DNA from: Paenibacillus pinihumi DSM 23905 = JCM 16419 | GTDB taxonomy: Bacteria > Bacillota > Bacilli > Paenibacillales > Paenibacillaceae | Assembly (NCBI RefSeq): GCF_000422505.1 | Contig: NZ_KE383869.1 | Span: 186,001 to 250,000 of the forward strand | Length of the DNA stretch: 64,000 nucleotides | Direction of reading: 5' to 3' | Shown: one piece after another, positions 24,440-33,510 of the stretch | How positions within the stretch are numbered: position 1 is the first letter of the stretch | How the letters are laid out: each line of letters opens with the position of its first letter | Notes under the pieces: model-generated | What the model was told of the DNA's origin: nothing | Database searches by the model: none | What the model saw: only the letters and a program-made list of their open reading frames with translations | Made by a program: the position numbers and the translations under genes

Positions 24440-25678
24440 TTGTTTGAGACGTTGTTGTTAAATTTCTTGTTTTTGCTGCTTCCCGTAGTTACCTTTCTTA
24501 TCTTTTTTGAACATAAAGCCCATTCCTATAACCGAAAAATTCTCGTTTTGCTGTCGGCTGTGACGATGAGCCTCTGTATTGCCAAGCCGATTCAACTGGA
24601 TATCGGATTCATATTTGATTTAAGATACATTCCGTTCATTATCGTGGCGTTGTTTGGCGGATATAAGCATGTGCTGCCACTGTATATCGTCCTGAACATT
24701 CACCGGTTCATGGTAGGCGGGGACGGAACGATTAGCTCCCTAATCTTTTCAACAGCGGTTCTGCTTCTGGTACCGCTATATAGCCGGAGATTTATTCAGC
24801 TCAATGCTAAAGGGCGGATTATATCGGCAGCTGCCATCGCTTTTCTGACAATAGGATGCTATCTGATCACGTTAAGCATCATTGAGGTGGAGGTCGATCG
24901 CGAATTCTGGATTCTTACAATGAATGCATTAACGACTTATGCGGGGGTAACATGTGTCATAATGATTCTCATTGAACGCATACTTGCCAATATTAAAAAT
25001 CGTGAACGGATCATGCAGTCGGAACGATTGAATGTAGTGAGTGAGTTGGCGGCAAGTGTGTCCCATGAGATAAAGAATCCGCTAACGGTCATCAGCGGCT
25101 TTCTCCAACTGCTGAATAAGTCCAAGTCCCTTTCTTCAGAGGAGAAGGGGTACGTTGATTTATCTTTGCAAGAGCTGAACCGGGCGGAGAAGATTGTAAA
25201 TGATTATCTTTCGTTCGCCAAGCCGCAGTCGGAAACCATGATATATTCAAATATGAGTGCGGAGCTGGAGTATACCAAAAATATTATCATGCCATATGCT
25301 TCAACGCATAAGGTGGAGATTCATTTTAGCTTTAACAATACCTTGAGTAAAGACTATGACCGCAATGAAATACAGCAATGCTTCATTAATTTATTCAAAA
25401 ATGCGGTTGAGGCGATGAAGGAAAAGGGTGGGGGCATTCTGGATATTGAGGTTTGGGAGAACAAGCAAAATATTATCATCCTCGTGCGGGATACGGGAAT
25501 CGGGATGACGAAGGACGAGATTGCTTGTCTGGGCCAGCCTTACTACTCCACCAAGAAGGAAGGAACAGGCTTGGGCATGTTCATGGTTTATAGTGCAATT
25601 CAAAAGGTCAAAGGAAGCATTGACGTTCAAAGTGAGAAGGGAAAAGGGACGACGTTTTTGATTACGATTCCTGCTTAA
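24440..25678 (+). CDS. Membrane sensor histidine kinase (KinB-like)
   Basis: 412 residues. Five or six membrane helices fill residues 1-185 with almost no external loop (5TM-Lyt-type sensor). The kinase core follows: dimerisation box SVSHEIKNPLTVISGFLQLL with the phospho-His, N-box FKNAVEAMKEKGGG, G1 DTGIGM and G2 GTGLGM. The start is TTG at 24440 after AGAGGAAG. There is no response regulator next to it, as with sporulation kinases such as KinB that feed a phosphorelay. That role is inferred from family resemblance. Confidence 0.88.
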   Translation: MFETLLLNFLFLLLPVVTFLIFFEHKAHSYNRKILVLLSAVTMSLCIAKPIQLDIGFIFDLRYIPFIIVALFGGYKHVLPLYIVLNIHRFMVGGDGTISSLIFSTAVLLLVPLYSRRFIQLNAKGRIISAAAIAFLTIGCYLITLSIIEVEVDREFWILTMNALTTYAGVTCVIMILIERILANIKNRERIMQSERLNVVSELAASVSHEIKNPLTVISGFLQLLNKSKSLSSEEKGYVDLSLQELNRAEKIVNDYLSFAKPQSETMIYSNMSAELEYTKNIIMPYASTHKVEIHFSFNNTLSKDYDRNEIQQCFINLFKNAVEAMKEKGGGILDIEVWENKQNIIILVRDTGIGMTKDEIACLGQPYYSTKKEGTGLGMFMVYSAIQKVKGSIDVQSEKGKGTTFLITIPA

Positions 25679-25726
25679 ATGGAAGGTTGAATGGAAATCA
25701 TCTGAAAATAACAGTTGTTTCACTAT

Positions 25727-25766
25727 AAAAAAGCTAAAATCCCTGAGCCGGGATTTTAGCTTTTTT
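25727..25766. terminator. Perfect bidirectional terminator
   Basis: 17-base perfect arms (25727-25743 and 25750-25766) around TGAGCC, flanked by A6 and T6, after the sensor kinase. Confidence 0.92.
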
Positions 25767-25844
25767 ATATGCTGTCTTATGGATTTCTATCGGCAATCCT
25801 TTTCACGGGGGACTCTTATACCATCCGCAATAGCGGCGGGCGAG

Positions 25845-26348
25845 CTACCCCTGCAAATCCTTTTCGTAGCAGTAAAAGGGCTTGGCTTTGCCGTGATAGG
25901 TCATTTCTCCTTTTTTCGCATAGCCCAATCGGTTGAAGAGAGCCTGAGCTTTATCGTTCAATGAATAGGTATCGATACGTATCCAACGAATTCCCCGTGC
26001 CGCGGCAAGATTCTCACCGAACCGGATCAGTTCTTTGGCCAGACCGCCCTGACGTGCATGGGGGCTTACAGCGAGCCGATGGAAGGTCATAGCAGGCTCG
26101 TCCGGACTCGTCCAAGGGATATCCAGATATTGCGGAGCCATTTCCTGATCGACTGTGATGCAAGCCTGGACACCTTCGTCCGTTTCTTTCACAAATAGGG
26201 AGTGATGCTCAATGTCTTGTTCAAATTGCTCCATTTGCGGGTAAGATGCATCCCACTGGTCGCTTCCTTCCGCGTGCATCATATCTATGGTTTGATGAAT
26301 GAGCTCCTGTATGGAGGGTAAGTCTTCTGTACGGCCTTCTCGAATCAT
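25845..26348 (-). CDS. GNAT-family N-acetyltransferase
   Basis: 167-residue acetyltransferase. The acetyl-CoA loop is in RLAVSPHARQGGLAKELIRF (variant of Q/RxxGxG/A) and the C-terminal beta-bulge in GIRWIRIDTYSLNDKAQALF and NRLGYAKKGEMTY. It transfers an acetyl group to an unknown amine. Single gene, convergent with the sensor kinase, with a normal ATG start. Confidence 0.88.
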   Translation of the reverse strand: MIREGRTEDLPSIQELIHQTIDMMHAEGSDQWDASYPQMEQFEQDIEHHSLFVKETDEGVQACITVDQEMAPQYLDIPWTSPDEPAMTFHRLAVSPHARQGGLAKELIRFGENLAAARGIRWIRIDTYSLNDKAQALFNRLGYAKKGEMTYHGKAKPFYCYEKDLQG

Positions 26349-26443
26349 AATTTCCTCCGGTTGTTAGGGTTGTGGTAATTATTATACCGATACAACGGGA
26401 GGAAAGAAAATGTGGGCGGGACAGCCAACTTCTGATGCTTGTA

Positions 26444-26818
26444 TTACAATCTGACCCTGGAACCAATATGCTTGACTCCATAATAATCGGTATACTCCAA
26501 GCATTCGGCTTCACCGGACGATACATAATGAAAGACAAGCTGTTCATGAATCATTTCCGTAATGCATGTGGTGCGCCCAGCTTCATGGCTGACAGGCAAG
26601 AGCTTGAATTTATAAGGCACTCCGTACATTTTGGATACAGTTAAATAAAGCTCCTCATGATTAATGGAAATTTCCAAGGTTGTTGTCCCGTCATTTATGG
26701 AGTAGATGCCAGTGAGAGATTCACCATGTGTACATGCGATGCGCTCAGGCGGCTTAGGCAAAGCAACTGGATCGATGCTATACATAACCTTGGCCATTTC
26801 GCGGGTCAAATGGGTCAC
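26444..26818 (-). CDS. Hypothetical protein, possibly the C-terminal remnant of a serine hydrolase
   Basis: A 124-codon open frame beginning at a GTG without a ribosome site; an internal ATG at 26797 or 26785 could also serve. The sequence REMAKVMYSIDPVALPKPPERI followed by a beta-rich segment ending YYGVKHIGSRVRL resembles the C-terminal beta domain that follows the beta-lactamase fold in class C-like serine hydrolases. The catalytic part is absent. It abuts the AT-rich RHS island, so truncation by an insertion or recombination is plausible. A genuine small gene cannot be ruled out. Confidence 0.4.
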   Translation of the reverse strand: MTHLTREMAKVMYSIDPVALPKPPERIACTHGESLTGIYSINDGTTTLEISINHEELYLTVSKMYGVPYKFKLLPVSHEAGRTTCITEMIHEQLVFHYVSSGEAECLEYTDYYGVKHIGSRVRL

Positions 26819-26850
26819 AGGATTAAATAGTTTCTAAATAAAAGTTTTAA

Positions 26851-26878
26851 TTGATATTTTTGGTATTTATGTTAAAAT
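26851..26878 (+). promoter_or_regulatory. Promoter of the RHS gene
   Basis: TTGATA (26851-26856), 16 bases, TAAAAT (26873-26878) with a TGT extension, about 100 bases before the RHS start. The leader also holds AAAGGGGGCGAT and the gene's own ribosome site AGGAGGCGAAAG. Confidence 0.5.
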
Positions 26879-26981
26879 CAAATCCGAAGAATTTATGATG
26901 TTAGCAAAGGGGGCGATAACAACTGAAAATCAGAATCAATAGAAGACATTCTATAAACAGAGTAAATAGGAGGCGAAAGTT

Positions 26982-28393
26982 ATGTTAAATTTCAAAAAAT
27001 TAAAAGTTTCTCTAGCAATTGCTGTAGTATTAAGTTCATTTAATATTCTCCCTGTGCAAGCAGATGCTTCTGAATTTAGCTCAACGGGTCAAAACTTTCA
27101 AATCAACAGTCAGCGAGAAGCATATAATTTAACATGGGATGTATCTACAGGGAAAGAGTCTTTATCCCATGCAACTTCAAATAATGTGGACGTGCTCTAT
27201 TCATATAATGAAAATAATAATAGAATTTCAAAAACTATAGGAGATAGTGTAATCACTTACACCTATAATGAATCCAAGCTTATTTCTGAACTTAGAGGTA
27301 ATTATAAAATTTCATATATTTACGATGAATTAGAGTCTATAGCAGGCTTTACGCTAGACAACTCGGCATATTACTATGAGAAAGACTATGATCTTAATAT
27401 TGTAGCGATTAAAGATTCTAACCAATCTATTATTGCAAAATATGAGTATGAGATTGATGGGAAAGCAAACTCCATTTAGGTCAAGATCAAGAGGGTAATT
27501 GGGTTGATATGGGCACGGACGAATCATTTATCGGAACTATCAATCTGATACGGTTACATTCTTTTTATTATGATGAAGAAACTGGTTGGTACTATACGGG
27601 CTCCCGGTACTATGATTCAAATAAAAATGAATTTTTAAAAGGTGCAGTTAAGCTGCAGCCACCTTCCTTAAATGATGTTTTAAAAAATAAAGAATCTGTT
27701 ATTACACCTTTTGCAGATGTTCAATTAATAATGCAGATTCAAAATTGTCAAACTACACGCTTGAATGATAATAATTTTGGCAAGCCTATTACGTACAGTT
27801 CATCTTGGTATAATAATCTATCAGATATTGAGTTATTGTCCCGCTTACTATATGGTGAGAATACTTTTAATGCAGGAGATCAGTATGCTGTGGCATGGGT
27901 GCTTATTAATCGTAAAAACGCAAATTCGTCTGAGTTTGGGGGGAGTACGTATAAGGGCGTAGCCACCAAGTCAGGAGCATTTGAGCCAATAACAGGAGGA
28001 GAAAATGGTACAGAAAATGCCCGGGTCCCTAACACTAGTTCTAACCAATGGAATACTGCTGTATGGTCTGCTTGTACGCTTATGTACACGTCAAGCACTT
28101 CTGATTACAACAGCTTAATACCAAAAGCACCAGGAATTTCAAACCAATTATTCTTTGTTGGGTTACCTTATTTCTTATCGGGTACTATTAGTCAGGATAA
28201 GACCCCATCAGGTACTGGTTTAAGATATAAAATGGGGAGTAATTATATTAATATAAAAAATGTAGTTATTGTTTTTGATACAACAACATCATTTCAAAAT
28301 CCTTCAAAGAAGGACGCTATATTGAGCCACTCCAATCTGGACAACTCTGCCAAAAGACTGAGACATAATATCTTTTTTAACTTAGATAATTAG
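26982..28393 (+). pseudogene. Secreted RHS protein with SleB-like cell-wall hydrolase end, one-base frameshift
   Basis: Two abutting frames form one gene of about 470 codons. The first (26982-27479) has a signal peptide (ILPVQA near residue 27) and RHS/YD repeats (NNRISKTIGDSVITYTYNES). The second carries the RHS core end (EETGWYYTGSRYYDSNKNEFL) followed by a SleB/Hydrolase_2-like domain (LLSRLLYGENTFNAGDQYAVAWVLINRKN). The break lies at TCCATTTAGG near 27473; one more T would join the frames as NSILGQDQEG. RHS proteins carry variable C-terminal effectors; this one should cut peptidoglycan. Low GC and isolation suggest transfer. It may be a true pseudogene or a sequencing slip. Confidence 0.72.
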
Positions 28394-28403
28394 TATCGAA
28401 TTT

Positions 28404-28437
28404 TAGTGCAGCAGGGAAACAGTACTCTGCTGCACTA
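28404..28437 (+). terminator. Hairpin between the RHS gene and the lipoprotein gene
   Basis: TAGTGCAGCAG (28404-28414) pairs perfectly with 28427-28437, loop of 12. Only a weak T-rich tail (TCTCTTAG) follows, so it may attenuate and not fully stop transcription into the lipoprotein gene. Confidence 0.5.
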
Positions 28438-28473
28438 TCTCTTAGTGTAAATCAAAAACCAGGAGTGTATGAA

Positions 28474-29289
28474 GTGAAAAATAGAGCACTAATTTTATTT
28501 CTATTGATTAGTAATATCTTGATACTTGCTTCTTGTTCTTCAATTGATAGTTTTAGAGGGAAAAATGATAATAATCATGTCCTGCTGCCAGAAGGCTTTT
28601 CACATGAAAATATAAAAAGCGCTACTAAAGAATATATAAATTATCAGCTGTGGGTTAATCCTATCCGTATCACCGGGACGGTAAGTGAGAAAAGCTTCGA
28701 GCCTTACATAAATCAGATAATTGATTTTAAAGTAAGAAAGTATGATGATATGCCGGAGAAGGAGTTGTACATAGAAACCAATATTGGGGAATGGTTGATA
28801 CTCCTGAAAATTAAAGATGGTATCGTTTATGGGGACGGTCGTGTGGCTAAAGATGAACCAGGTTGGCCACAAGGGAAATATAGGGTGGTTTCCAATTTTT
28901 CAGTTCTTGTAGAAGAGCCACACAAACCAAACTATGGGAGTTCTCCCCGTAAAGAAAAAATGATTGTTGCCGCGGAGGAATATTTAAGATTTGTACTTTG
29001 CGAGGATTTCGCTAAGGGTACTGAAAGTGAAAAATGGAAGGGTGCCCGTGTATACCTTGCAGACTTTTATGAATATGAAGATGGAGCTTCCGCGTGGATT
29101 GTCCGTAATGATGGGGTTGTATCTTACACACCGGTAGGATTTGTGGAAAAGGATGCGACTATTAAAGCAGGTGGCGCAAAAGGATTTGAAATCGAAGCTG
29201 TCGAATCGCTTGATCCGAATGATCTTGCAAGGTTTATGTATGAGCGGGATACAGGAGATGCAGTGCTGCAGTTCACCTGTGATTCGTAG
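28474..29289 (+). CDS. Lipoprotein of unknown function, possible partner or immunity protein of the RHS gene
   Basis: 271 residues. Start is GTG at 28474 with AGGAG at eight bases. A lipoprotein signal peptide ends in the lipobox LASC, so the mature protein is anchored outside the membrane, where a peptidoglycan-cutting effector would act. The rest (LLPEGFSHENIKSATKEYIN, KWKGARVYLADFYEYEDG) is not a family I recognise. It lies 80 bases after the RHS/SleB gene in the same AT-rich block. Surface location and position make an immunity role plausible, but this is inference. Confidence 0.6.
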   Translation: MKNRALILFLLISNILILASCSSIDSFRGKNDNNHVLLPEGFSHENIKSATKEYINYQLWVNPIRITGTVSEKSFEPYINQIIDFKVRKYDDMPEKELYIETNIGEWLILLKIKDGIVYGDGRVAKDEPGWPQGKYRVVSNFSVLVEEPHKPNYGSSPRKEKMIVAAEEYLRFVLCEDFAKGTESEKWKGARVYLADFYEYEDGASAWIVRNDGVVSYTPVGFVEKDATIKAGGAKGFEIEAVESLDPNDLARFMYERDTGDAVLQFTCDS

Positions 29290-29307
29290 AGTTTCATTAC
29301 AAATTTG

Positions 29308-29363
29308 CAACTAACCACCACGGGGACAATTATGATGATAACTGTCTCCGAGGAGGTTAGTTG
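29308..29363 (+). terminator. Terminator at the end of the AT-rich island
   Basis: CAACTAACC (29308-29316) pairs with GGTTAGTTG (29355-29363); inside, GGGGACA pairs with TGTCTCC with one wobble. GATTTT follows. Confidence 0.6.
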
Positions 29364-29442
29364 TGATTTTATGAAAAGAACGGCATCCTGTAAAAAGTTT
29401 GGTTTGTGCAACTCTAGAAACCAGGAGAATTACTGCTAGGAA

Positions 29443-30162
29443 TTAACTCCGGCTTATATACTTTCGGATATTCCTCACTTTCAGTACTTTGACGTTTCGC
29501 GAGATCAACTGCTTGTCGCTGACGATCCAGGTATGATCCCGGGAGTTTCTCCTGCGTATTGCGACGAAGTTGTACGGGCTTCCGGAGTAAATTTTAAAGC
29601 CTTTGGCCCGGCTGTTGGAGCAAAATTTTACACATTCTCCCCGGTTTCTGTTCGGGAAGCGGACCTTGCGGAATACGTGAAGCTTGACAAGCAGGGTCGC
29701 ACCTTGAACCAGTTGGACATATTGATTCGCCTTATTATAATAGCGGTGGAGAAGCAGCTTTTTACCTTGTAGATACATATAATGGGCCCTTTTTCCGGAA
29801 ATGTCCGCGTTGTGTCTGGACAAGCTTCGGACACTTTCTGTCAGATAGTTAGGGGCATAATAATCGTCGTCATCGAATTTGGCAATAAGGCTGTATTTTG
29901 TTAACTTCACGCCGTAATTCAGACAGTTCCCAAGTGATACATATTCCGGCACACTGAAAACTCTGACGTCCGGATAGCATTTTGCTGCCTTTCTATACTC
30001 ACTTAGCATCAGGTTTTTGCTATTCAGGATAACGATCAGCTCTTTACGGCTGTAATTCTGTCTGCTGTAGTTTTGAAAAAGGGTATGCATGCAAGGCCGG
30101 CGTTTGGTACAGGTAATAATCGAGACGGACTTCTGGTCAAGTTTAGGGCCATGAATCACCAT
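29443..30162 (-). CDS. GT-A-like glycosyltransferase, downstream copy
   Basis: 239 residues, paralogue of the gene just upstream. Shared features are SVSIITCTKRR at the N-terminus, AKFDDDDYYAPNYLTESVRSL with the acidic DxD-like cluster, GKRAHYMYLQGKK and GFKIYSGSPYNFVAIRRRNS. Its ATG at 30162 overlaps the stop of the upstream copy (TAATG), so the two are translated in tandem. Where the upstream copy has GEDDLFC this one has GECVKFC, losing the acidic pair that could act as catalytic base. It may be inactive or altered in specificity. A family-2-like sugar transferase to an unknown acceptor is the general expectation. Confidence 0.75.
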   Translation of the reverse strand: MVIHGPKLDQKSVSIITCTKRRPCMHTLFQNYSRQNYSRKELIVILNSKNLMLSEYRKAAKCYPDVRVFSVPEYVSLGNCLNYGVKLTKYSLIAKFDDDDYYAPNYLTESVRSLSRHNADISGKRAHYMYLQGKKLLLHRYYNKANQYVQLVQGATLLVKLHVFRKVRFPNRNRGECVKFCSNSRAKGFKIYSGSPYNFVAIRRRNSRDHTWIVSDKQLISRNVKVLKVRNIRKYISRS

Positions 30163-30920
30163 TACACAGCACCCTTTGGCTTGCGTTGTACAAACTTTCT
30201 GAAATTGTGAACATAAGGAACCTTCTGATGATGGGCAAGCAGTTTTTGGTCGCTGATGATCCACGTATGGTTGGAAGAGTTTTTTCGGCGAATGGCTGCG
30301 AAATTGTATTTTCCTGCTGAATACACCTTGAATCCCTTTCTCTTGCTTCTGAGGCAAAAAAGATCGTCCTCACCGACGTTTACATGAGGAAAGCGAACCT
30401 TATTGAACACATTTCGTTTCATAACCAGGGTTGCGCCGGGAAGCCTGGTAGCGGGACGATACTCATCCCGGGGAAACCGGAGGATCAGCGTCTTCGAGCC
30501 GCGCAAATACATATAATGTGCGCGTTTCCCGATGACATCAGCTTTTGTTCTGCGAAATGTCTGCAAGCTTTCGGTCAAATAATAAGGGGCATAGTAATCA
30601 TCGTCATCGAACTTGGCAATATAGCTGTATCTGGCTTTCCCGACCGCGTAATTCAGGCAAGCCCCAAGAGATAATTGCCCCGGAACGCGGAAGACATGTA
30701 TGTTTTTCAGCTTTTTGGCTAGCCGCTGGTAAGGTACAAGAGATATATTGTTATGATTCACAATAATAATGAGTTCTTTCTTAGGGTGGGCCTGCCGGAT
30801 GTAATTACGAAACAGGTTGTCAAGATAACCTTGGCGATTTGTGCATGTAATAATGGAAACTCCCTGCTTTCTGGCAGAATTCTTCGGGCTGGCTCCCATT
30901 ATATCGCTCCCCTTAATCAC
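30162..30920 (-). CDS. GT-A-like glycosyltransferase, upstream copy
   Basis: About 245-252 residues depending on the start (MIKGSDIMGASPK; the internal ATG may be used). Family-2-like nucleotide-sugar binding region VSIITCTNRQGYLDNLF, acidic cluster AKFDDDDYYAPYYLTESL, and a second acidic motif GEDDLFC that fits the catalytic base position. No membrane segments. It heads a two-gene tandem with a diverged paralogue. Similar proteins occur near exosporium or surface-glycan genes in sporeformers, but no such genes are adjacent here, so the acceptor is unknown. Confidence 0.8.
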   Translation of the reverse strand: MIKGSDIMGASPKNSARKQGVSIITCTNRQGYLDNLFRNYIRQAHPKKELIIIVNHNNISLVPYQRLAKKLKNIHVFRVPGQLSLGACLNYAVGKARYSYIAKFDDDDYYAPYYLTESLQTFRRTKADVIGKRAHYMYLRGSKTLILRFPRDEYRPATRLPGATLVMKRNVFNKVRFPHVNVGEDDLFCLRSKRKGFKVYSAGKYNFAAIRRKNSSNHTWIISDQKLLAHHQKVPYVHNFRKFVQRKPKGAV

Positions 30921-31253
30921 AGATAGATTCTTCTCCTTCTACAATATGTCCACAACAGGTAAGGGTAACGGCTATTTACAAAATAGAGCATAAGCACAGG
31001 CTTGACGCAGCTTTTAGCTCAGTCCAATAGTGTACTGCCAATCTGTTTCGCTATGATAATCTGCCAATTCCATTCGCATTTGGTAGTCTCCAATCACAAA
31101 AAGTTCCATTTTCTGCTAAAATATAAATAGATGATTTTTCAGATTCTGAATGTCCGGCAGTGTCCGGCAATCCAGCCGAATACTTCTCCAGCCCCACTAG
31201 CAGGAATAAGGCTAAAGCCGCAATCTTAAAACTGGTAAAGGAGATGAAATCCA
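30921..31253. other. Gap without a convincing gene
   Basis: The region holds upstream sequence of the glycosyltransferase pair on one side and the ribosome site AAGGAGATGA (before 31254) on the other. A 31-codon minus-strand frame at 31018-31110 (starting MELFVIGDYQMRMELADY) has no clear ribosome site. GTCCGGCA occurs twice within 20 bases near 31150. No RNA or repeat array is seen. Confidence 0.4.
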
Positions 31254-31831
31254 TTGGTAAATCAGACTCAGGAAGAATTGCTTTCATCCAACAAGAAGAG
31301 CTGGGACCAGGTGGCACCCAAGTTTTTCGGCCGGACGGCGCTCCCGATGTATGGACCATTTGCGCCGACGGAAGATGATTTGAATTTGTTCGGTGATGTA
31401 TCCCGGCTTAAAGTATTGGAGATTGGATGCGGGAGCGGGCATTCGCTGGCGTACATGGCATCCAGAGGAGCTGCAGAGCTATGGGGCCTTGATTTATCCG
31501 ATACTCAAATTACCGCGGCAAGAGGATTGCTGGCTGATCATGAGCCAAGCCTCAATCTTTTCCAAGGCCCAATGGAGACGAACCCGGGGCTGCCACAGGC
31601 CTATTTATTTTTAGCTGGGAGCATCCGCTGCACAACCGGATCAAGTATGAGAACGAGGCTTTTGTCATGACCAAATCCTATTTTGAAGAAGGACTCCATC
31701 AATGTGAAGCATGGGGGGAGCACACCGCCATCCGCAAAAGCAGCGCTTCTTCCGGCGACCATGATAATCAAATGCTCCAAACCTCAAAAGTAGACTCCAT
31801 TTCTCTGGCCATTAGGTCATCTCTCCAATAA
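31254..31831 (+). pseudogene. Class I methyltransferase gene with internal deletion
   Basis: From TTG 31254 (ribosome site AAGGAGATGA) the frame encodes a SAM-binding N-terminus: FGDVSRLKVLEIGCGSGHSL, then LWGLDLSDTQITAARGLL. After GPMETNPGLPQAY the family sequence breaks off. It resumes in another frame at FSWEHPLHNRIKYENEAF (31610 on), ending at TAA 31829-31831. The missing middle should hold the strand-4/5 region, so a deletion of roughly 100-150 bases plus frame change is inferred. The C-terminus also looks cut short. The product cannot be a working enzyme. Relatives are small-molecule methyltransferases. Confidence 0.7.
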
Positions 31832-31889
31832 AAGGGTATACTTAGGTGAGAAGAGACATTCAAGCCAATACAAGAGAAGAGGATCAAAA

Positions 31890-33365
31890 ATGGTGAAGAA
31901 TACACAAGCTCCGGGAGCGGGATGGCATTTCGATAACAGCTATTCCCGTCTTCCTGAATTATTTTATACGAAGCTCCATGCAGGTCCGGTAAGTGCGCCG
32001 AAGCTGATCATTTTCAATGAGGAAGTTGCAAAAACACTGGGATTGCAGGCACAAGTGCTGAAAAGTGATGAGGGTGTGGCGGTGTTGGCAGGAAACGATG
32101 TTCCAGAGGGGGCAGAACCGCTGGCCCAGGCTTATGCCGGACATCAATTCGGCTATTTTAACAGATTGGGTGACGGCCGCGCGCTACTGCTTGGCGAGCA
32201 GATTACACCTTCCGGTGAACGTTTTGATATTCAACTGAAAGGCTCCGGGAGAACGCCATATTCCCGCGGCGGCGATGGACGGGCAGCACTTGGACCGATG
32301 CTGCGTGAGTATATCATTAGCGAAGCGATGCACGGCCTGGGGATACCGACGACACGCAGTCTTGCTGTAGTGGCAACTGGCGAGGATATATTGCGGGAGA
32401 CCGTGCTTCCGGGGGCGATATTGACCCGCGTCGCTGCGAGTCATATCCGGGTAGGGACTTTTCAATATGCTGCGAACTGGGGCAAGCACGGTGAGATCCG
32501 GGAGCTGGCGGATTACGTTCTGCAAAGGCATTTCCCGGACATTGCCGGCTCCGCGGACCGTTATCTTCAATTGTTCCGGGAAGTTGTCAGACGTCAGGCT
32601 TCTTTGATCGCAAAGTGGCAGCTTGTTGGTTTTATTCATGGGGTCATGAATACGGATAATATGGCGATTAGCGGGGAGACGATCGATTACGGCCCTTGTG
32701 CGTTCATGGACACTTATGATCCTGGTACGGTGTTTAGCTCAATTGATGCAGACGGCCGCTATGCTTTTGGCAACCAGCCTCAGATTGCCGGGTGGAACCT
32801 CGCAAGGCTTGCGGAGACACTGCTACCGCTCCTTCATGAGAACCCGGAGGAGGCTGTGAACATTGCCCAGGATGCGATATCGGAATATCCTGATCTGTTC
32901 CGCGGTCACTGGCTGGACGGGATGAGGGCGAAGCTTGGTTTGTTCAATCAGGAGGAGCAGGATGGGGACCTGATCGAAAGCCTGCTTGCAACGATGCAAA
33001 AGCATCAGGCCGATTACACGAATACATTTCTGGATTTAACCTTCAACCGGAAGGACAGCTCCGGCCTGCATGGCAGCAGCGAATTTATAGAGTGGCATGA
33101 ACGTTGGCAGGCCCGCCTGCAGCGGCAGCAGGAGCCATGGGAAGCCTCCCGGGAACTGATGAAGCGGAGCAATCCGGCAGTAATCCCGCGTAACCACCGT
33201 GTGGAGGAGGCGCTGGACGCCGCCGTGGAAGAGGCGGATTACAGTGTAATGGAAGAACTGCTTCATGCGCTTCGGAACCCATATGCACATTCTGAAGAGC
33301 AGGCTGAATATGCCACAGTGCCCCCAAGCTCAAAGATGCCGTATCAGACGTTTTGCGGAACTTAG
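31890..33365 (+). CDS. selO: SelO/YdiU-family protein adenylyltransferase
   Basis: 491-residue pseudokinase-fold enzyme that AMPylates proteins on Ser/Thr/Tyr. Characteristic segments are [63 protein letters not shown] and [25 protein letters not shown]. The C-terminal cysteine is present in YQTFCGT. In bacteria and mitochondria it is tied to redox-stress control of metabolism. The ATG at 31890 has AGAGGATC upstream. It stands alone, following the broken methyltransferase and before a terminator shared with the sensor kinase. Confidence 0.95.
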   Translation: MVKNTQAPGAGWHFDNSYSRLPELFYTKLHAGPVSAPKLIIFNEEVAKTLGLQAQVLKSDEGVAVLAGNDVPEGAEPLAQAYAGHQFGYFNRLGDGRALLLGEQITPSGERFDIQLKGSGRTPYSRGGDGRAALGPMLREYIISEAMHGLGIPTTRSLAVVATGEDILRETVLPGAILTRVAASHIRVGTFQYAANWGKHGEIRELADYVLQRHFPDIAGSADRYLQLFREVVRRQASLIAKWQLVGFIHGVMNTDNMAISGETIDYGPCAFMDTYDPGTVFSSIDADGRYAFGNQPQIAGWNLARLAETLLPLLHENPEEAVNIAQDAISEYPDLFRGHWLDGMRAKLGLFNQEEQDGDLIESLLATMQKHQADYTNTFLDLTFNRKDSSGLHGSSEFIEWHERWQARLQRQQEPWEASRELMKRSNPAVIPRNHRVEEALDAAVEEADYSVMEELLHALRNPYAHSEEQAEYATVPPSSKMPYQTFCGT

Positions 33366-33437
33366 AACTGAAATGCCGGCAACAAAAGGTGAGGATCAGT
33401 AGGGACATTTGAATGGTCACACTATAATAAATACAAT

Positions 33438-33470
33438 AACAGCCCCCGGACTTGTCCGCCGGAGGCTGTT
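33438..33470. terminator. Bidirectional terminator between selO and the hybrid kinase
   Basis: AACAGCCCCCGG (33438-33449) pairs with CCGGAGGCTGTT (33459-33470), 11 of 12 bases. Confidence 0.65.
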
Positions 33471-33510
33471 CAACATGAACGCACCACTATTATTATTTTC
33501 ATATGATGCG

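Noticed and set aside
27465-27515. Programmed ribosomal frameshift in the RHS gene
   Set aside because: No slippery heptamer, downstream structure or internal ribosome site is evident at the T-run; a simple base loss is more likely.
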